Source: Novipirellula artificiosorum
Lineage (GTDB): Bacteria > Planctomycetota > Planctomycetia > Pirellulales > Pirellulaceae
Length of the DNA stretch: 64,000 nucleotides
Direction: 5' to 3'
Assembly (NCBI RefSeq): GCF_007860135.1
Contig: NZ_SJPV01000008.1
Span: forward strand, 82,274 to 146,273
A model generated the notes under the pieces. It had not been told where the DNA came from, ran no database searches, and was given only the letters and a program-made list of their open reading frames with translations. The first letter of the stretch is position 1. The number at the start of each line of letters is the position of its first letter. Positions 8,385 through 16,766 of this stretch are shown here, piece after piece. The position numbers were made by a program, and so were the translations under genes.

Positions 8385-9836
8385 ATGACCGCAGCGACGC
8401 AACAAGGCACTCGAAAAATCGTGATCAATCCAGTCACGCGAGTCGAAGGGCATGGCAAAGTCACCATCCAGATGGATGAGGCCAACCACGTGCAACAGGC
8501 ACGCTTGCACATCATCGAATTTCGGGGCTTTGAACGCTTCGTCCAGGGGCACTTCTATTGGGAAGTCCCGGTCCTGGTGCAACGTCTCTGTGGCATTTGT
8601 CCGGTCAGTCATCATCTTGCCGCGTCTAAGGCGTGTGACATGATCATTGGCGCTGATCCGATCACGCCCACCGCCGAGAAAATTCGTCGGTTGATGCACT
8701 ACGGGCAGACCTACCAGTCTCACGCACTGCACTTTTACCATCTCGCCTCGCCCGATTTGCTGTTCGGATTCGACGCGCCGGTCGCGCAGCGCAATGTTAT
8801 CGGTGTCATTCAAGCACATCCTGAGATCGCCAAGAAGGCTGTGTTGATGCGGAAATTCGGTCAGGAGGTCATCAAGGCCACGGCGGGTAAAAAAATTCAT
8901 GGCACGGGCTCGATCCCCGGTGGCGTCAACAAGGTTTTGTCGCAAGAGGACCGCGACCGACTTGCCGCAGAGGTCGATACCATGATTGAATGGAGTGTTG
9001 AAGGCCTGCAACTCTGTAAGGAAGTCACGCGTGCGAATGCGGAAAAACTACTCCCCTTTGGCACGTTTGAATCCAATTTTCTCAGCATCGTTCGCGAGGA
9101 TGGTTGCTTGGACTTGTACGATGGGAATCTCCGCGCCAAGGATGCAGACGGCGAGATCATTTTCGATCAGGTCACTCCATCAGACTATCTCGACGTGATT
9201 CGAGAAGGGGTCCGCGATTGGAGCTACATGAAGTTCCCCTTCATTCGTGATCTGGGCCAGGAAAAGGGATGGTACCGCGTCGGGCCGCTCGCACGGATCA
9301 ACAACTGCGACTTCATCGACACGCCGATCGCCGAGGCCGAACGCCAGGAATTCATGACGCTTGGCAGCGGGCGCCCGATTCATGCAACCATGGCGTATCA
9401 TTGGGCGCGCATGATCGAGTTAGTCCATTCGGCTGAAAAGATGCGTGATCTCTTGGCGGATCCCGATGTGCTCAGCGGTGAACTGACCACACAGGGCGAG
9501 CGTTGCGAAAGCGGCATTGCGATTATCGAAGCCCCACGCGGCACGTTGATCCATCACTATGACGTCAACGACGACGACCAGGTCGTCAGGGGCAATTTGA
9601 TCGTTTCCACCACGCACAATAACGAAGCGATGAACCAGGCCGTCCGCGTGGTCGCCGATCAATACCTCGAAGGACAGGCTGAAATCAGCGAAGGGATGCT
9701 CAATTCGATTGAAGTGGGGATCCGGGCCTACGACCCCTGCCTCAGTTGTGCCACGCATGCGTTGGGCCAGATGCGACTGTGTGTGCAACTGATCGGTCCC
9801 GACGGGACGATCCTCGACGAGCGTTCTCGCGAATGA
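8385..9836 (+). CDS. hoxH: NAD-reducing [NiFe] hydrogenase large subunit HoxH
   Basis: 483 aa. It holds the Ni-Fe(CN)2CO active site. The N-terminal ligand pair is in RLCGIC (C69, C72) and the C-terminal pair in DPCLSCATH (C452, C455). The maturation protease is expected to cut after H458, removing a 25-residue tail that begins ALGQM. Sequence style and the neighbouring hoxFUY genes place it in the bidirectional NAD-linked group (3d). The stop codon overlaps the start of hoxW, which encodes the cognate protease. The physiological direction (H2 oxidation or fermentative H2 release) cannot be read from the sequence. Confidence 0.95.
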   Translation: MTAATQQGTRKIVINPVTRVEGHGKVTIQMDEANHVQQARLHIIEFRGFERFVQGHFYWEVPVLVQRLCGICPVSHHLAASKACDMIIGADPITPTAEKIRRLMHYGQTYQSHALHFYHLASPDLLFGFDAPVAQRNVIGVIQAHPEIAKKAVLMRKFGQEVIKATAGKKIHGTGSIPGGVNKVLSQEDRDRLAAEVDTMIEWSVEGLQLCKEVTRANAEKLLPFGTFESNFLSIVREDGCLDLYDGNLRAKDADGEIIFDQVTPSDYLDVIREGVRDWSYMKFPFIRDLGQEKGWYRVGPLARINNCDFIDTPIAEAERQEFMTLGSGRPIHATMAYHWARMIELVHSAEKMRDLLADPDVLSGELTTQGERCESGIAIIEAPRGTLIHHYDVNDDDQVVRGNLIVSTTHNNEAMNQAVRVVADQYLEGQAEISEGMLNSIEVGIRAYDPCLSCATHALGQMRLCVQLIGPDGTILDERSRE

Positions 9837-10297
9837 ACCACCTGCCTTCCTTGATCATGGGATGCGGCAACCCCGAACGTGGCGATGATGGGTTGGGGCC
9901 GGCGCTAATCGATCGGCTGGCGAGGCTACACCGCTCGGATATCGAAACCGACGCCGACTATCAGCTCAACATCGAGGATGCAGCCGCCTTGGTGGGCCGC
10001 CAACGTGTCCTGTTTGTCGACGCCAGCGTCTCGGCTCCCGAGCCGTTTCTGCTTGAGCCGCTCGAGCCGACCTCCGAGATCGCTTTCACCAGTCATAGTG
10101 TCACGCCTGGAGCCGTGTTGGCCCTTTGTCAGGATCACTTTCATCACAGCCCTGAGGCTTGGGTCATGGGCATTCGCGGCTACCGATTCGAGATGGGTGA
10201 CGGGCTCACCTCTGCGGCCCAGGCAAACCTTGATGCAGCTTTCGCACACGTGATTGAATTGCTGGATCGCTGGAAGGTGATCTCTCCCGAACCATGA
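9833..10297 (+). CDS. hoxW: Hydrogenase maturation protease HoxW
   Basis: 154 aa from the ATG that overlaps the hoxH stop (ATGA); the longer open frame from 9746 lies inside hoxH and is not needed. The N-terminal motif GCGNPERGDDGLGP is the HycI/HupD-type signature, including the Glu and Asp positions that bind nickel in this peptidase family. It should remove the C-terminal tail of HoxH after metal insertion. It ends the hox operon and faces hypB with 10 bp between the stops. Confidence 0.88.
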   Translation: MNHLPSLIMGCGNPERGDDGLGPALIDRLARLHRSDIETDADYQLNIEDAAALVGRQRVLFVDASVSAPEPFLLEPLEPTSEIAFTSHSVTPGAVLALCQDHFHHSPEAWVMGIRGYRFEMGDGLTSAAQANLDAAFAHVIELLDRWKVISPEP

Positions 10298-10307
10298 AAA
10301 CATCATG

Positions 10308-10967
10308 TCATGGTAACAAGCGACGTTGCGAGTCGAGCCAATCGAGCCAATCCTGCATCCCTTCTCCCGTCTTCGCGGAAACGCGTAAGACCTCCATCGA
10401 GGGTCGAACTCGATCAACACTCGCTCGCGCTGCCGGTTCATCAAATTCCACGGCGTCGGCAAGATCCATCTTGGTAATCAGGGTGGCATCCGCGGTGTTA
10501 AATATCGTCGGATACTTAATCGGTTTGTCCTCGCCCTCGGTGACGGAGAACAAAACGACGCGAAGATTCTCCCCGAGATCGTAACTAGCAGGGCAAACAA
10601 GGTTGCCCACATTTTCGATGAATAGAAAATCTAGCGGTACATCGCGCCAAGCCTCAATCGCCTCGCGAACCATCTCCGCTTCCAAGTGACAAAGCGTTCC
10701 GGTGGTGATTTGTTTCACCCTTGCTCCGCTGGTCGCCAATCGCGCAGCATCGTTTTCGGTCGCCAAGTCACCGACGACCGCTGCGACTCGAAAGGGACCA
10801 TTCAGCATTTGCAGCGTCTGCTGCAGCAACTGCGTCTTCCCCGCCCCAGGGCTCGAGACCAAGCTAACAACGAAACACTTTTGCTCGGCAAACTGTTTAC
10901 GAAGCTCCCTAGCAACCACATCGTTCTGTTTTAGAATCTGTGTCCGAACTTCAACTAATCGTGTCAT
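10308..10967 (-). CDS. hypB: Hydrogenase nickel incorporation GTPase HypB
   Basis: 219 aa. SIMIBI-class GTPase that delivers nickel to the large subunit together with HypA. The P-loop SSPGAGKT sits near residues 38-45. The metal site of the G-domain is seen in CHLEAEM and in ENVGNLVCPASYDLGE. The N-terminus begins directly with the G-domain lead-in and lacks both the CxxCGC high-affinity nickel motif and a His-rich stretch, so nickel storage is not expected. Its start overlaps the 3' end of hypA by 17 bp. It is the last gene of the hyp operon. Confidence 0.93.
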   Translation of the reverse strand: MTRLVEVRTQILKQNDVVARELRKQFAEQKCFVVSLVSSPGAGKTQLLQQTLQMLNGPFRVAAVVGDLATENDAARLATSGARVKQITTGTLCHLEAEMVREAIEAWRDVPLDFLFIENVGNLVCPASYDLGENLRVVLFSVTEGEDKPIKYPTIFNTADATLITKMDLADAVEFDEPAARASVDRVRPSMEVLRVSAKTGEGMQDWLDWLDSQRRLLP

Positions 10968-11316
10968 GCAGATCGTCCTTCACCTCAAGTGCTGAAATTT
11001 CCATTTCGCGTCCGCCAACAATGCTTCCTGTCATCCTACCACACTCGCAACATCGAAGATCATTAATCGACACGGCTGCTCGGTGACCACCGCATTGGGG
11101 ACAATCCAACATCAACTCGGTCTCTTCGATGACAAGAGCTACATTTGGAAACGAGGATTCGCGAGCAATCTCATAGGCTGGTTCAAGCGCTTCCCGCACG
11201 ACTCCTGACATCGGTCCAAGTCGTATGTGAATTGCGACCAGTTCGGAATCGGGGTATTGATTCATCGTTTCTTGAGCCACTTCGAGAATGCTCAATGCGA
11301 TCGAGAGCTCATGCAT
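10951..11316 (-). CDS. hypA: Hydrogenase nickel metallochaperone HypA
   Basis: 121 aa beginning MHELSIAL, the universal HypA start, where His2 is the nickel ligand. The open frame extends upstream to 11373, but AGGAG before the ATG at 11316 fixes this start. The zinc site is C72-x2-C75 and C89-x2-C92, with an extra cysteine at C90. It works with HypB in nickel insertion into HoxH. It lies 155 bp downstream of hypE in the same orientation. Confidence 0.93.
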   Translation of the reverse strand: MHELSIALSILEVAQETMNQYPDSELVAIHIRLGPMSGVVREALEPAYEIARESSFPNVALVIEETELMLDCPQCGGHRAAVSINDLRCCECGRMTGSIVGGREMEISALEVKDDLHDTIS

Positions 11317-11471
11317 TTCAGGGCTCCTGGAATCCTTCGAATGAATTGAATAAAGAACGAGCGAGAAAGGCAAAAACTTGCGTCGTTTGATTCAACAGAT
11401 TGGGGGGCATGTCGCCATGGTACCAGAACTGCAGTCCTGGCGATTTTCACCGCCATGCCACTGCGAGTGCT

Positions 11472-12533
11472 CTAGCATATCCTGGGAAGCTGCTCGCCAA
11501 CGGGTATCGAAACGATCCGCTTTGTCCCCACCGCGGTACGGGAAACCACGAGTTGGTTGTCATCTTCGACCACGTGGCCGACGATCGCCGCGTCGCAACC
11601 GAGTGGATGAGCCCTCATCGTGTTCAGCACTTGATCAGCGTCGCTCTTTGCGACAATCGCAATCAGCTTCCCCTCGTTTGCAACCAGCAAGGGATCGAGC
11701 CCCAGGAACTCACATGCCGAGCGAACCGGCTCTTTGATCGGAATGCACTCGTCATCCAGTTCGATGCCACAACGGGATGCTGCAGCAATTTCGTTCAAGC
11801 TCATCGCGACACCACCTCGCGTGGGATCTCGCATGGCGCGAATGTTCGTTGATGTGTCGAGCATTTTCTGAACCAGATCCGCTAGCGACGCACAATCACT
11901 CAAAATGGGACTCTCAAAATCTAACCCTTCACGGACACTCATGATCGCAACACCATGATCTCCAACCGATCCGCTAAGGATCACGGCATCCCCCGGTTTT
12001 GCTTGATCAACAGCGATCTTGCGTTCTGCTGGCAAAACGCCGATGCCCGATGTATTGATATAGCATCCATCGCCGTGCCCGCGCTCGACCACCTTTGTAT
12101 CGCCGGCGATGATCGCCACGCCTGCGTCTCTTGCCGCACGTCCCATGTCCTTGGCGATGCGAATCAATTGTTCCATCTCGAAACCCTCTTCGAGAATAAA
12201 ACCAGCGGTCAGATACATCGGACGCGCTCCGCTCATCGCCAAATCATTGACGGTTCCATTCACGGCGAGATCACCGATGCTGCCGCCAGGAAAAAACAGC
12301 GGCTGAACAACAAACGAGTCGGTCGAAACGGCAATCCGTTGGCTGGGCAAACAAAGCGGGGTGGAATCACTCAGAAGCGTGACATGTTCGTTGGCAAACG
12401 CTGGTGCAAAAATGTGTTCGATCAGCTCTGCGGATAGTTTTCCGCCGCCGCCGTGAGCAAGAATGACTTGCGGATAATCTCGCAGTGGCACCGGACAAAG
12501 TGGCGATGCGATGTTCAACGTGGAAGGCTTCAT
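11472..12533 (-). CDS. hypE: Carbamoyl-dehydrating enzyme HypE (cyanide ligand synthesis)
   Basis: 353 aa, PurM/AIR-synthase-like. The N-terminal AHGGGGKLSAELI segment is typical. The protein ends in PRIC, the conserved C-terminal cysteine that receives the carbamoyl group from HypF and is dehydrated to thiocyanate before CN transfer to iron. Length equals that of well-known HypE proteins. It lies between hypD (101 bp upstream) and hypA. Confidence 0.94.
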   Translation of the reverse strand: MKPSTLNIASPLCPVPLRDYPQVILAHGGGGKLSAELIEHIFAPAFANEHVTLLSDSTPLCLPSQRIAVSTDSFVVQPLFFPGGSIGDLAVNGTVNDLAMSGARPMYLTAGFILEEGFEMEQLIRIAKDMGRAARDAGVAIIAGDTKVVERGHGDGCYINTSGIGVLPAERKIAVDQAKPGDAVILSGSVGDHGVAIMSVREGLDFESPILSDCASLADLVQKMLDTSTNIRAMRDPTRGGVAMSLNEIAAASRCGIELDDECIPIKEPVRSACEFLGLDPLLVANEGKLIAIVAKSDADQVLNTMRAHPLGCDAAIVGHVVEDDNQLVVSRTAVGTKRIVSIPVGEQLPRIC

Positions 12534-12634
12534 AAGGTCCTCGAGTCAGCGATAACCCGAGACTCCGGGAATCGAGTGTTGGTGTGGCCGGGATGGATAC
12601 GGAGCGAGGGTGACGCCGATTGCGAACCTGCTGC

Positions 12635-13729
12635 CTAAGGATGCACGAATCGTCCGTAATTGTAATACGCCGCACAGGCTCCTTCACTCGATACCATGGT
12701 TGCACCGAGTGGGGTCCTTGGCGTGCATTGCTTTCCGAACGCTTCACACTGGTGCGGCTTCAATGCGCCACGCAGCACCTCACCAGCACGACACGCATTG
12801 GATTCCTCGGGTGCAATGTCTTCAACCGCGAATCTCCGCTCCGCGTCAAACTCAGCGTACTTGGGTTTCAGGCGCCAGCCGCTTTGAGGGATCACGCCAA
12901 TCCCCCTCCAAGCACGATCGGTCGTCTCGAAAACCTCATCAATCGTTGCTTGAGCCACCTCGTTACCGGCTTCGGTGACGACTCGCGGAAAGGCGTTTTC
13001 GACATGGGACTGACCGGCTTCGAGTTGGACCACGGCTCGGCGAATTCCGTCGAGCAAATCCAGCGGTTCAAAGCCGGTCACCACAATCGGAATGGAATAC
13101 TGGCTCGCGAGGCGATGGTACTGATGAAACCCCATCACACTGCATACGTGCCCGGCCGCCAGAAAGGCCTGCACACGATTGCCTGGCGAATTCATAATGG
13201 CCTCGATTGCCGGCGGAACCAGCACGTGCGATACGAGCACCGAGAAATTATGGATGTCTTGCTGCTGAGCGATCTTGACCGCCATCGCGTTCGCCGGTGC
13301 CGTCGTCTCGAAACCGATTGCCAAAAAAACGACTTCACGCGTTGGATGTTTGCGAGCCAATTTGACAGCGTCGAGTGGCGAATAGACGATCCGCACATCA
13401 CCCCCACCCCCCTTGATACGATAAAGGTCCGAAGTCGTACCCGGCACGCGAAGCATGTCTCCGAAAGAACAGAACAGGACATTGCGTCGGGCTGCAATTT
13501 CAAGAGCCTTATCAATCACAGAAATCGGAGTGACACAGACCGGGCAACCGGGCCCGTGAATCATCTCGATGTTCTGCGGCACGATCTGATCAATCCCATT
13601 GCGAATGATCGAATGGGTCTGACCACCACAAACCTCCATGATGGCCCAATTACCCTTACAAATCCGAGCAATCTCAGCAGCCAGTTTCAGAGCCTTTGCC
13701 CCGTCACGGTACTCGCTCAAATGCTTCAT
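12635..13729 (-). CDS. hypD: Hydrogenase Fe(CN)2CO assembly scaffold HypD
   Basis: 364 aa. HypD holds iron with HypC while the cyanide and CO ligands are added, and carries a [4Fe-4S] cluster. Recognisable family motifs are MEVCGGQTHSI, HGPGCPVCVTP and, toward the C-terminus, the cysteine-containing segments CKEFG-like (here CEAFGKQCTPRTPLG). The start overlaps the hypC stop by the ATGA arrangement. A long antisense open frame over this gene is judged a shadow. Confidence 0.94.
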   Translation of the reverse strand: MKHLSEYRDGAKALKLAAEIARICKGNWAIMEVCGGQTHSIIRNGIDQIVPQNIEMIHGPGCPVCVTPISVIDKALEIAARRNVLFCSFGDMLRVPGTTSDLYRIKGGGGDVRIVYSPLDAVKLARKHPTREVVFLAIGFETTAPANAMAVKIAQQQDIHNFSVLVSHVLVPPAIEAIMNSPGNRVQAFLAAGHVCSVMGFHQYHRLASQYSIPIVVTGFEPLDLLDGIRRAVVQLEAGQSHVENAFPRVVTEAGNEVAQATIDEVFETTDRAWRGIGVIPQSGWRLKPKYAEFDAERRFAVEDIAPEESNACRAGEVLRGALKPHQCEAFGKQCTPRTPLGATMVSSEGACAAYYNYGRFVHP

Positions 13730-13995
13730 GAATCCTCTCCACTGACACGCAGATCCTCGAGTTCATCGTCCAATAACCCGAGTTCCGCAAAGGATTCCAA
13801 CGTCGCTTGTGCGGACTCCTCATCAATCTGGTGGATCGCGAACCCAACGTGGACAATGACATAATCGCCGATTTGAACCTCGGGCAGGTAGACCATGCAA
13901 ACCTCCTTGACCACACCGCCAAAGTTCACTTTGCCCATCGGCGTGTCGTTGTCGGCGTAGAGCGATTCGATTTGTCCCGGAACAGCTAAGCACAT
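13726..13995 (-). CDS. hypC: Hydrogenase assembly chaperone HypC
   Basis: 89 aa from the ATG at 13995, beginning MCLAVPGQI, the diagnostic HypC/HupF start where Cys2 binds iron with HypD. The frame stays open upstream to 14091, but a HypC must start at this Met. The C-terminus is acidic. It overlaps hypD by 4 nt, as expected for partners. Confidence 0.93.
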   Translation of the reverse strand: MCLAVPGQIESLYADNDTPMGKVNFGGVVKEVCMVYLPEVQIGDYVIVHVGFAIHQIDEESAQATLESFAELGLLDDELEDLRVSGEDS

Positions 13996-14068
13996 AATGG
14001 AAAATGATGGTGTGGGCGGAAAGGAAGCGACCAGTCCATTTGATTGTAGGGCAGTTGGCTGCACGCGA

Positions 14069-16477
14069 CTATCCAAAATCCTCGCAATCAACTTGCCGTC
14101 CTATCCACGCCTGCCCCAAAGCGAGGCCGCCGTCATTTGGGGGGACCGTGGTGTGCGTTAAAACCTCGAATCCCTCGTCAACCAACCGTCGCCGAGCCAG
14201 TTGCGTCAGCAGTGCATTTTGGAATACCCCGCCCGTCAGCCCGACTTGATTGATCGCGGTTGCTGTCCGAGCCTTGATGCTGATTTTCACAATGGATTCG
14301 GCAATCGTCAGGTGAAACCTCGCCAAGATTTCGGACGCGGGACGTTGGTGATGAAGGTCAGAAACGACTTGCTCGATCAGTCGCCCGGAATCGACCTGTG
14401 TGACATCCGCGTTGATTACAGCAATCTCATAGGGCTTTATGGATGCTGCGTGTTCATTCATTGTGACGACACGTTTATCGGATCGAACCACACGATGGCC
14501 ATCGTGCAGTGGCGAACAGGCTGAGGGCACACCCTTTCGAAAAACATCGCTCGCGATGGCCTCGGATTCCATGGCTGCTTGGCCTTCGTAGCTCACTTGA
14601 TGACGTACACCACAAAGCGAAGCGACGGCGTCAAACAACCGCCCCATACTGCTGCTGGGGACACAATGAAAGCTTCGCTCCAGTTGTTGTTGAAGCAGCC
14701 GTCGCTGCTGCGGAGGAATCGATTTCACGCAGCGCAGCGAATCAGCCCAGTCGATTCCAGCTTGAAAGAGGTGAGCCAGAGCCATGCGGGCTGGATAGCG
14801 AATGCAGGCATCACCTCCGGGTAGTGGCACATAGGACAGATGAGCATACCGCTGAAAAGCAAATGCGTTTGCGATCAGCCACTCGCCACCCCAGATCGCA
14901 CCGTCTGTTCCATAACCGGTGCCATCAAAACAGACACCGATGATCGCAGTTTCCGGTGCGACGGAATGCTCGGCGAGCAGTGAAGCGACATGGGCATGGT
15001 GGTGTTGTACTTTCCGCAGTGGCACGCCATGTGTTTTTGAAAAACGTTCTGCCCAAGCAGACGACAAGTATCCGGGGTGCATGTCGGCGACGACGATTTC
15101 AGGTTCAACTTGATACAATCGCAGCAGATGATGAACCACTCGTTGCATTGCCAGCAACGTCTGTTGGTTGCCCATGTCGCCAATGTGTTGGCTGAGAAAA
15201 CACTGGGTCCCTTTTGTTAGGCAAACGGTTGCTTTGATCTCTGCACCCACGGCAAGCAGCGGAAGTCCGTCCGTAGGCAATGTGATCGGCAGCGGCGCGT
15301 ATCCGCGCGATCGTCGGATCGGGAGTGATCGATCCTCGACAACGCGAATCACGGAGTCATCGCAAACCGTTTCGATTCTCCGGTCATGGAGCAAAAAAAC
15401 ATCAGCGATCCCCTTCAATCGATCCATCGCGTCATCGTTTTCGAAGGCGATGGGTTCGTCCGATTGATTACCCGAGGTCATGACCCAGACTTCCCCCCTG
15501 TCAACCAACAAGGCATGCAAAGGCGAGTAGGCCAACATCACACCGATGAAGTCGTTTCCCGGTGCGACGGATTCGCACCAATCATGAGTGTCCGGCTGTC
15601 GCCGCAGCAAGACAATTGGACGTTGGCGGCTGACTAACAGGGCACGTTCGGTATCGCCGAGAATCGCAAACCGCTCACAGGTGGCCAAATCGGCAACCAT
15701 GACCGCAAAGGGTTTTGCGGCGCGGTGCTTTCGTGAGCGTAACTTGTTGACCGCGACTCGGTTGTGGGCATCGCAGGCCAAGTGAAAACCGCCGACGCCC
15801 TTGATGGCGACAATTCCGCCAGCGGCGACCCTTTGTTTGACCATTTCGATGGCATCGTCATCTCGGCAAACCGATCCTGAGTCCCCAGGAACGAACCATA
15901 CCGCAGGCCCGCATTCGGGACATGCGTTTGGTTCAGCGTGGAATCGCCGATCCGCCGGATCGCCGTATTCATCGCGGCACGTAGGGCAAAGGCGGAAATC
16001 GGCCATGGTCGTCGCATCACGATCATACGGCAAATCGGTGATGATGGTGTACCGTGGCCCACAAGCAGTGCAATTGGTAAAGGGGTATCGGTAACGCCGG
16101 TTCGTCGGATCCTCGAGCTCTGCCAAGCAATCGGAACAAATGCTCACATCCGGAGACACCAGTGCCAGAGGATCACTTTCTATCTGACAGGTTTCGATGC
16201 GAAAGGTCGATTCATCGCCCTGCTTCTCGATCACCTCATGACACACATCGCTGACGATGGACAAGGGGGGGGCTTCCGCTTGGATTCGATCACAGAAATG
16301 CTGCAGCGTGCTTCGGGGGCCCTGGATCTCGATCAAAACGCCAAGTGAATCGTTACGGACCCATCCTGCGACTCCTTCGGTTCGTGCTAAATGCCAAACA
16401 AAGGGCCGAAACCCTACGCCTTGCACCACTCCTTTCACACGAACCCGCCAACGTTCGACTTGCACCATTGACCTCAT
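14069..16477 (-). CDS. hypF: Carbamoyltransferase HypF
   Basis: About 802 aa from the ATG at 16477; a second ATG at 16468 is equally possible, and the open frame to 16654 has no family similarity. Domains in order: acylphosphatase (VKGVVQGVGFRPFVWHLA), two zinc-finger-like blocks with CxxC pairs (CSDC, CTAC, CPTC, CPEC), a YrdC-like domain (GGIVAIKGVGGFHLACDA), and a Kae1/carbamoyltransferase domain with the metal-type HHAHVASLLAEH motif. It makes the carbamoyl adduct on the HypE C-terminal cysteine. It is the first gene of the hyp operon; hypC follows after 73 bp. Confidence 0.93.
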   Translation of the reverse strand: MRSMVQVERWRVRVKGVVQGVGFRPFVWHLARTEGVAGWVRNDSLGVLIEIQGPRSTLQHFCDRIQAEAPPLSIVSDVCHEVIEKQGDESTFRIETCQIESDPLALVSPDVSICSDCLAELEDPTNRRYRYPFTNCTACGPRYTIITDLPYDRDATTMADFRLCPTCRDEYGDPADRRFHAEPNACPECGPAVWFVPGDSGSVCRDDDAIEMVKQRVAAGGIVAIKGVGGFHLACDAHNRVAVNKLRSRKHRAAKPFAVMVADLATCERFAILGDTERALLVSRQRPIVLLRRQPDTHDWCESVAPGNDFIGVMLAYSPLHALLVDRGEVWVMTSGNQSDEPIAFENDDAMDRLKGIADVFLLHDRRIETVCDDSVIRVVEDRSLPIRRSRGYAPLPITLPTDGLPLLAVGAEIKATVCLTKGTQCFLSQHIGDMGNQQTLLAMQRVVHHLLRLYQVEPEIVVADMHPGYLSSAWAERFSKTHGVPLRKVQHHHAHVASLLAEHSVAPETAIIGVCFDGTGYGTDGAIWGGEWLIANAFAFQRYAHLSYVPLPGGDACIRYPARMALAHLFQAGIDWADSLRCVKSIPPQQRRLLQQQLERSFHCVPSSSMGRLFDAVASLCGVRHQVSYEGQAAMESEAIASDVFRKGVPSACSPLHDGHRVVRSDKRVVTMNEHAASIKPYEIAVINADVTQVDSGRLIEQVVSDLHHQRPASEILARFHLTIAESIVKISIKARTATAINQVGLTGGVFQNALLTQLARRRLVDEGFEVLTHTTVPPNDGGLALGQAWIGRQVDCEDFG

Positions 16478-16704
16478 TGAATCTCGGTTGTCCCGCAAGC
16501 ATTGTACCCGATCTTTCGCTTCCCGCCTTTGGTCGTGACGGTGTCTCCCCGCCGCAGTTGGAAATGAGTGGCTGTGTTCGGAAGCCACAGCCACTTCAAG
16601 ACTACGCAAATTCAAAGTCCGAGTTGCCCCAAGGAACCTCGGTTTCGGCGTCACAGTGGATCACCTGTAGCGTGTAGAATGGTGGAATAATAAAACGGCT
16701 ATTG

Positions 16705-16734
16705 TTGACAACGAATTGGCAAGCTCGCTAGTAA
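16705..16734 (+). promoter_or_regulatory. Candidate sigma-70-like promoter for the fucosidase gene
   Basis: TTGACA (16705-16710) and TAGTAA (16729-16734) are separated by 18 bp and lie 33 bp before the ATG at 16767. The region 16478-16766 also has to contain the divergent hyp promoter, which I cannot place. Confidence 0.35.
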
Positions 16735-16766
16735 CAACCCACCACGAAAAGGCTAGTAATACTACG

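Noticed and set aside
12620..13864. A 414-codon plus-strand open frame over hypD
   Set aside because: It is antisense to an unambiguous HypD, has no family-like motif and skewed composition.
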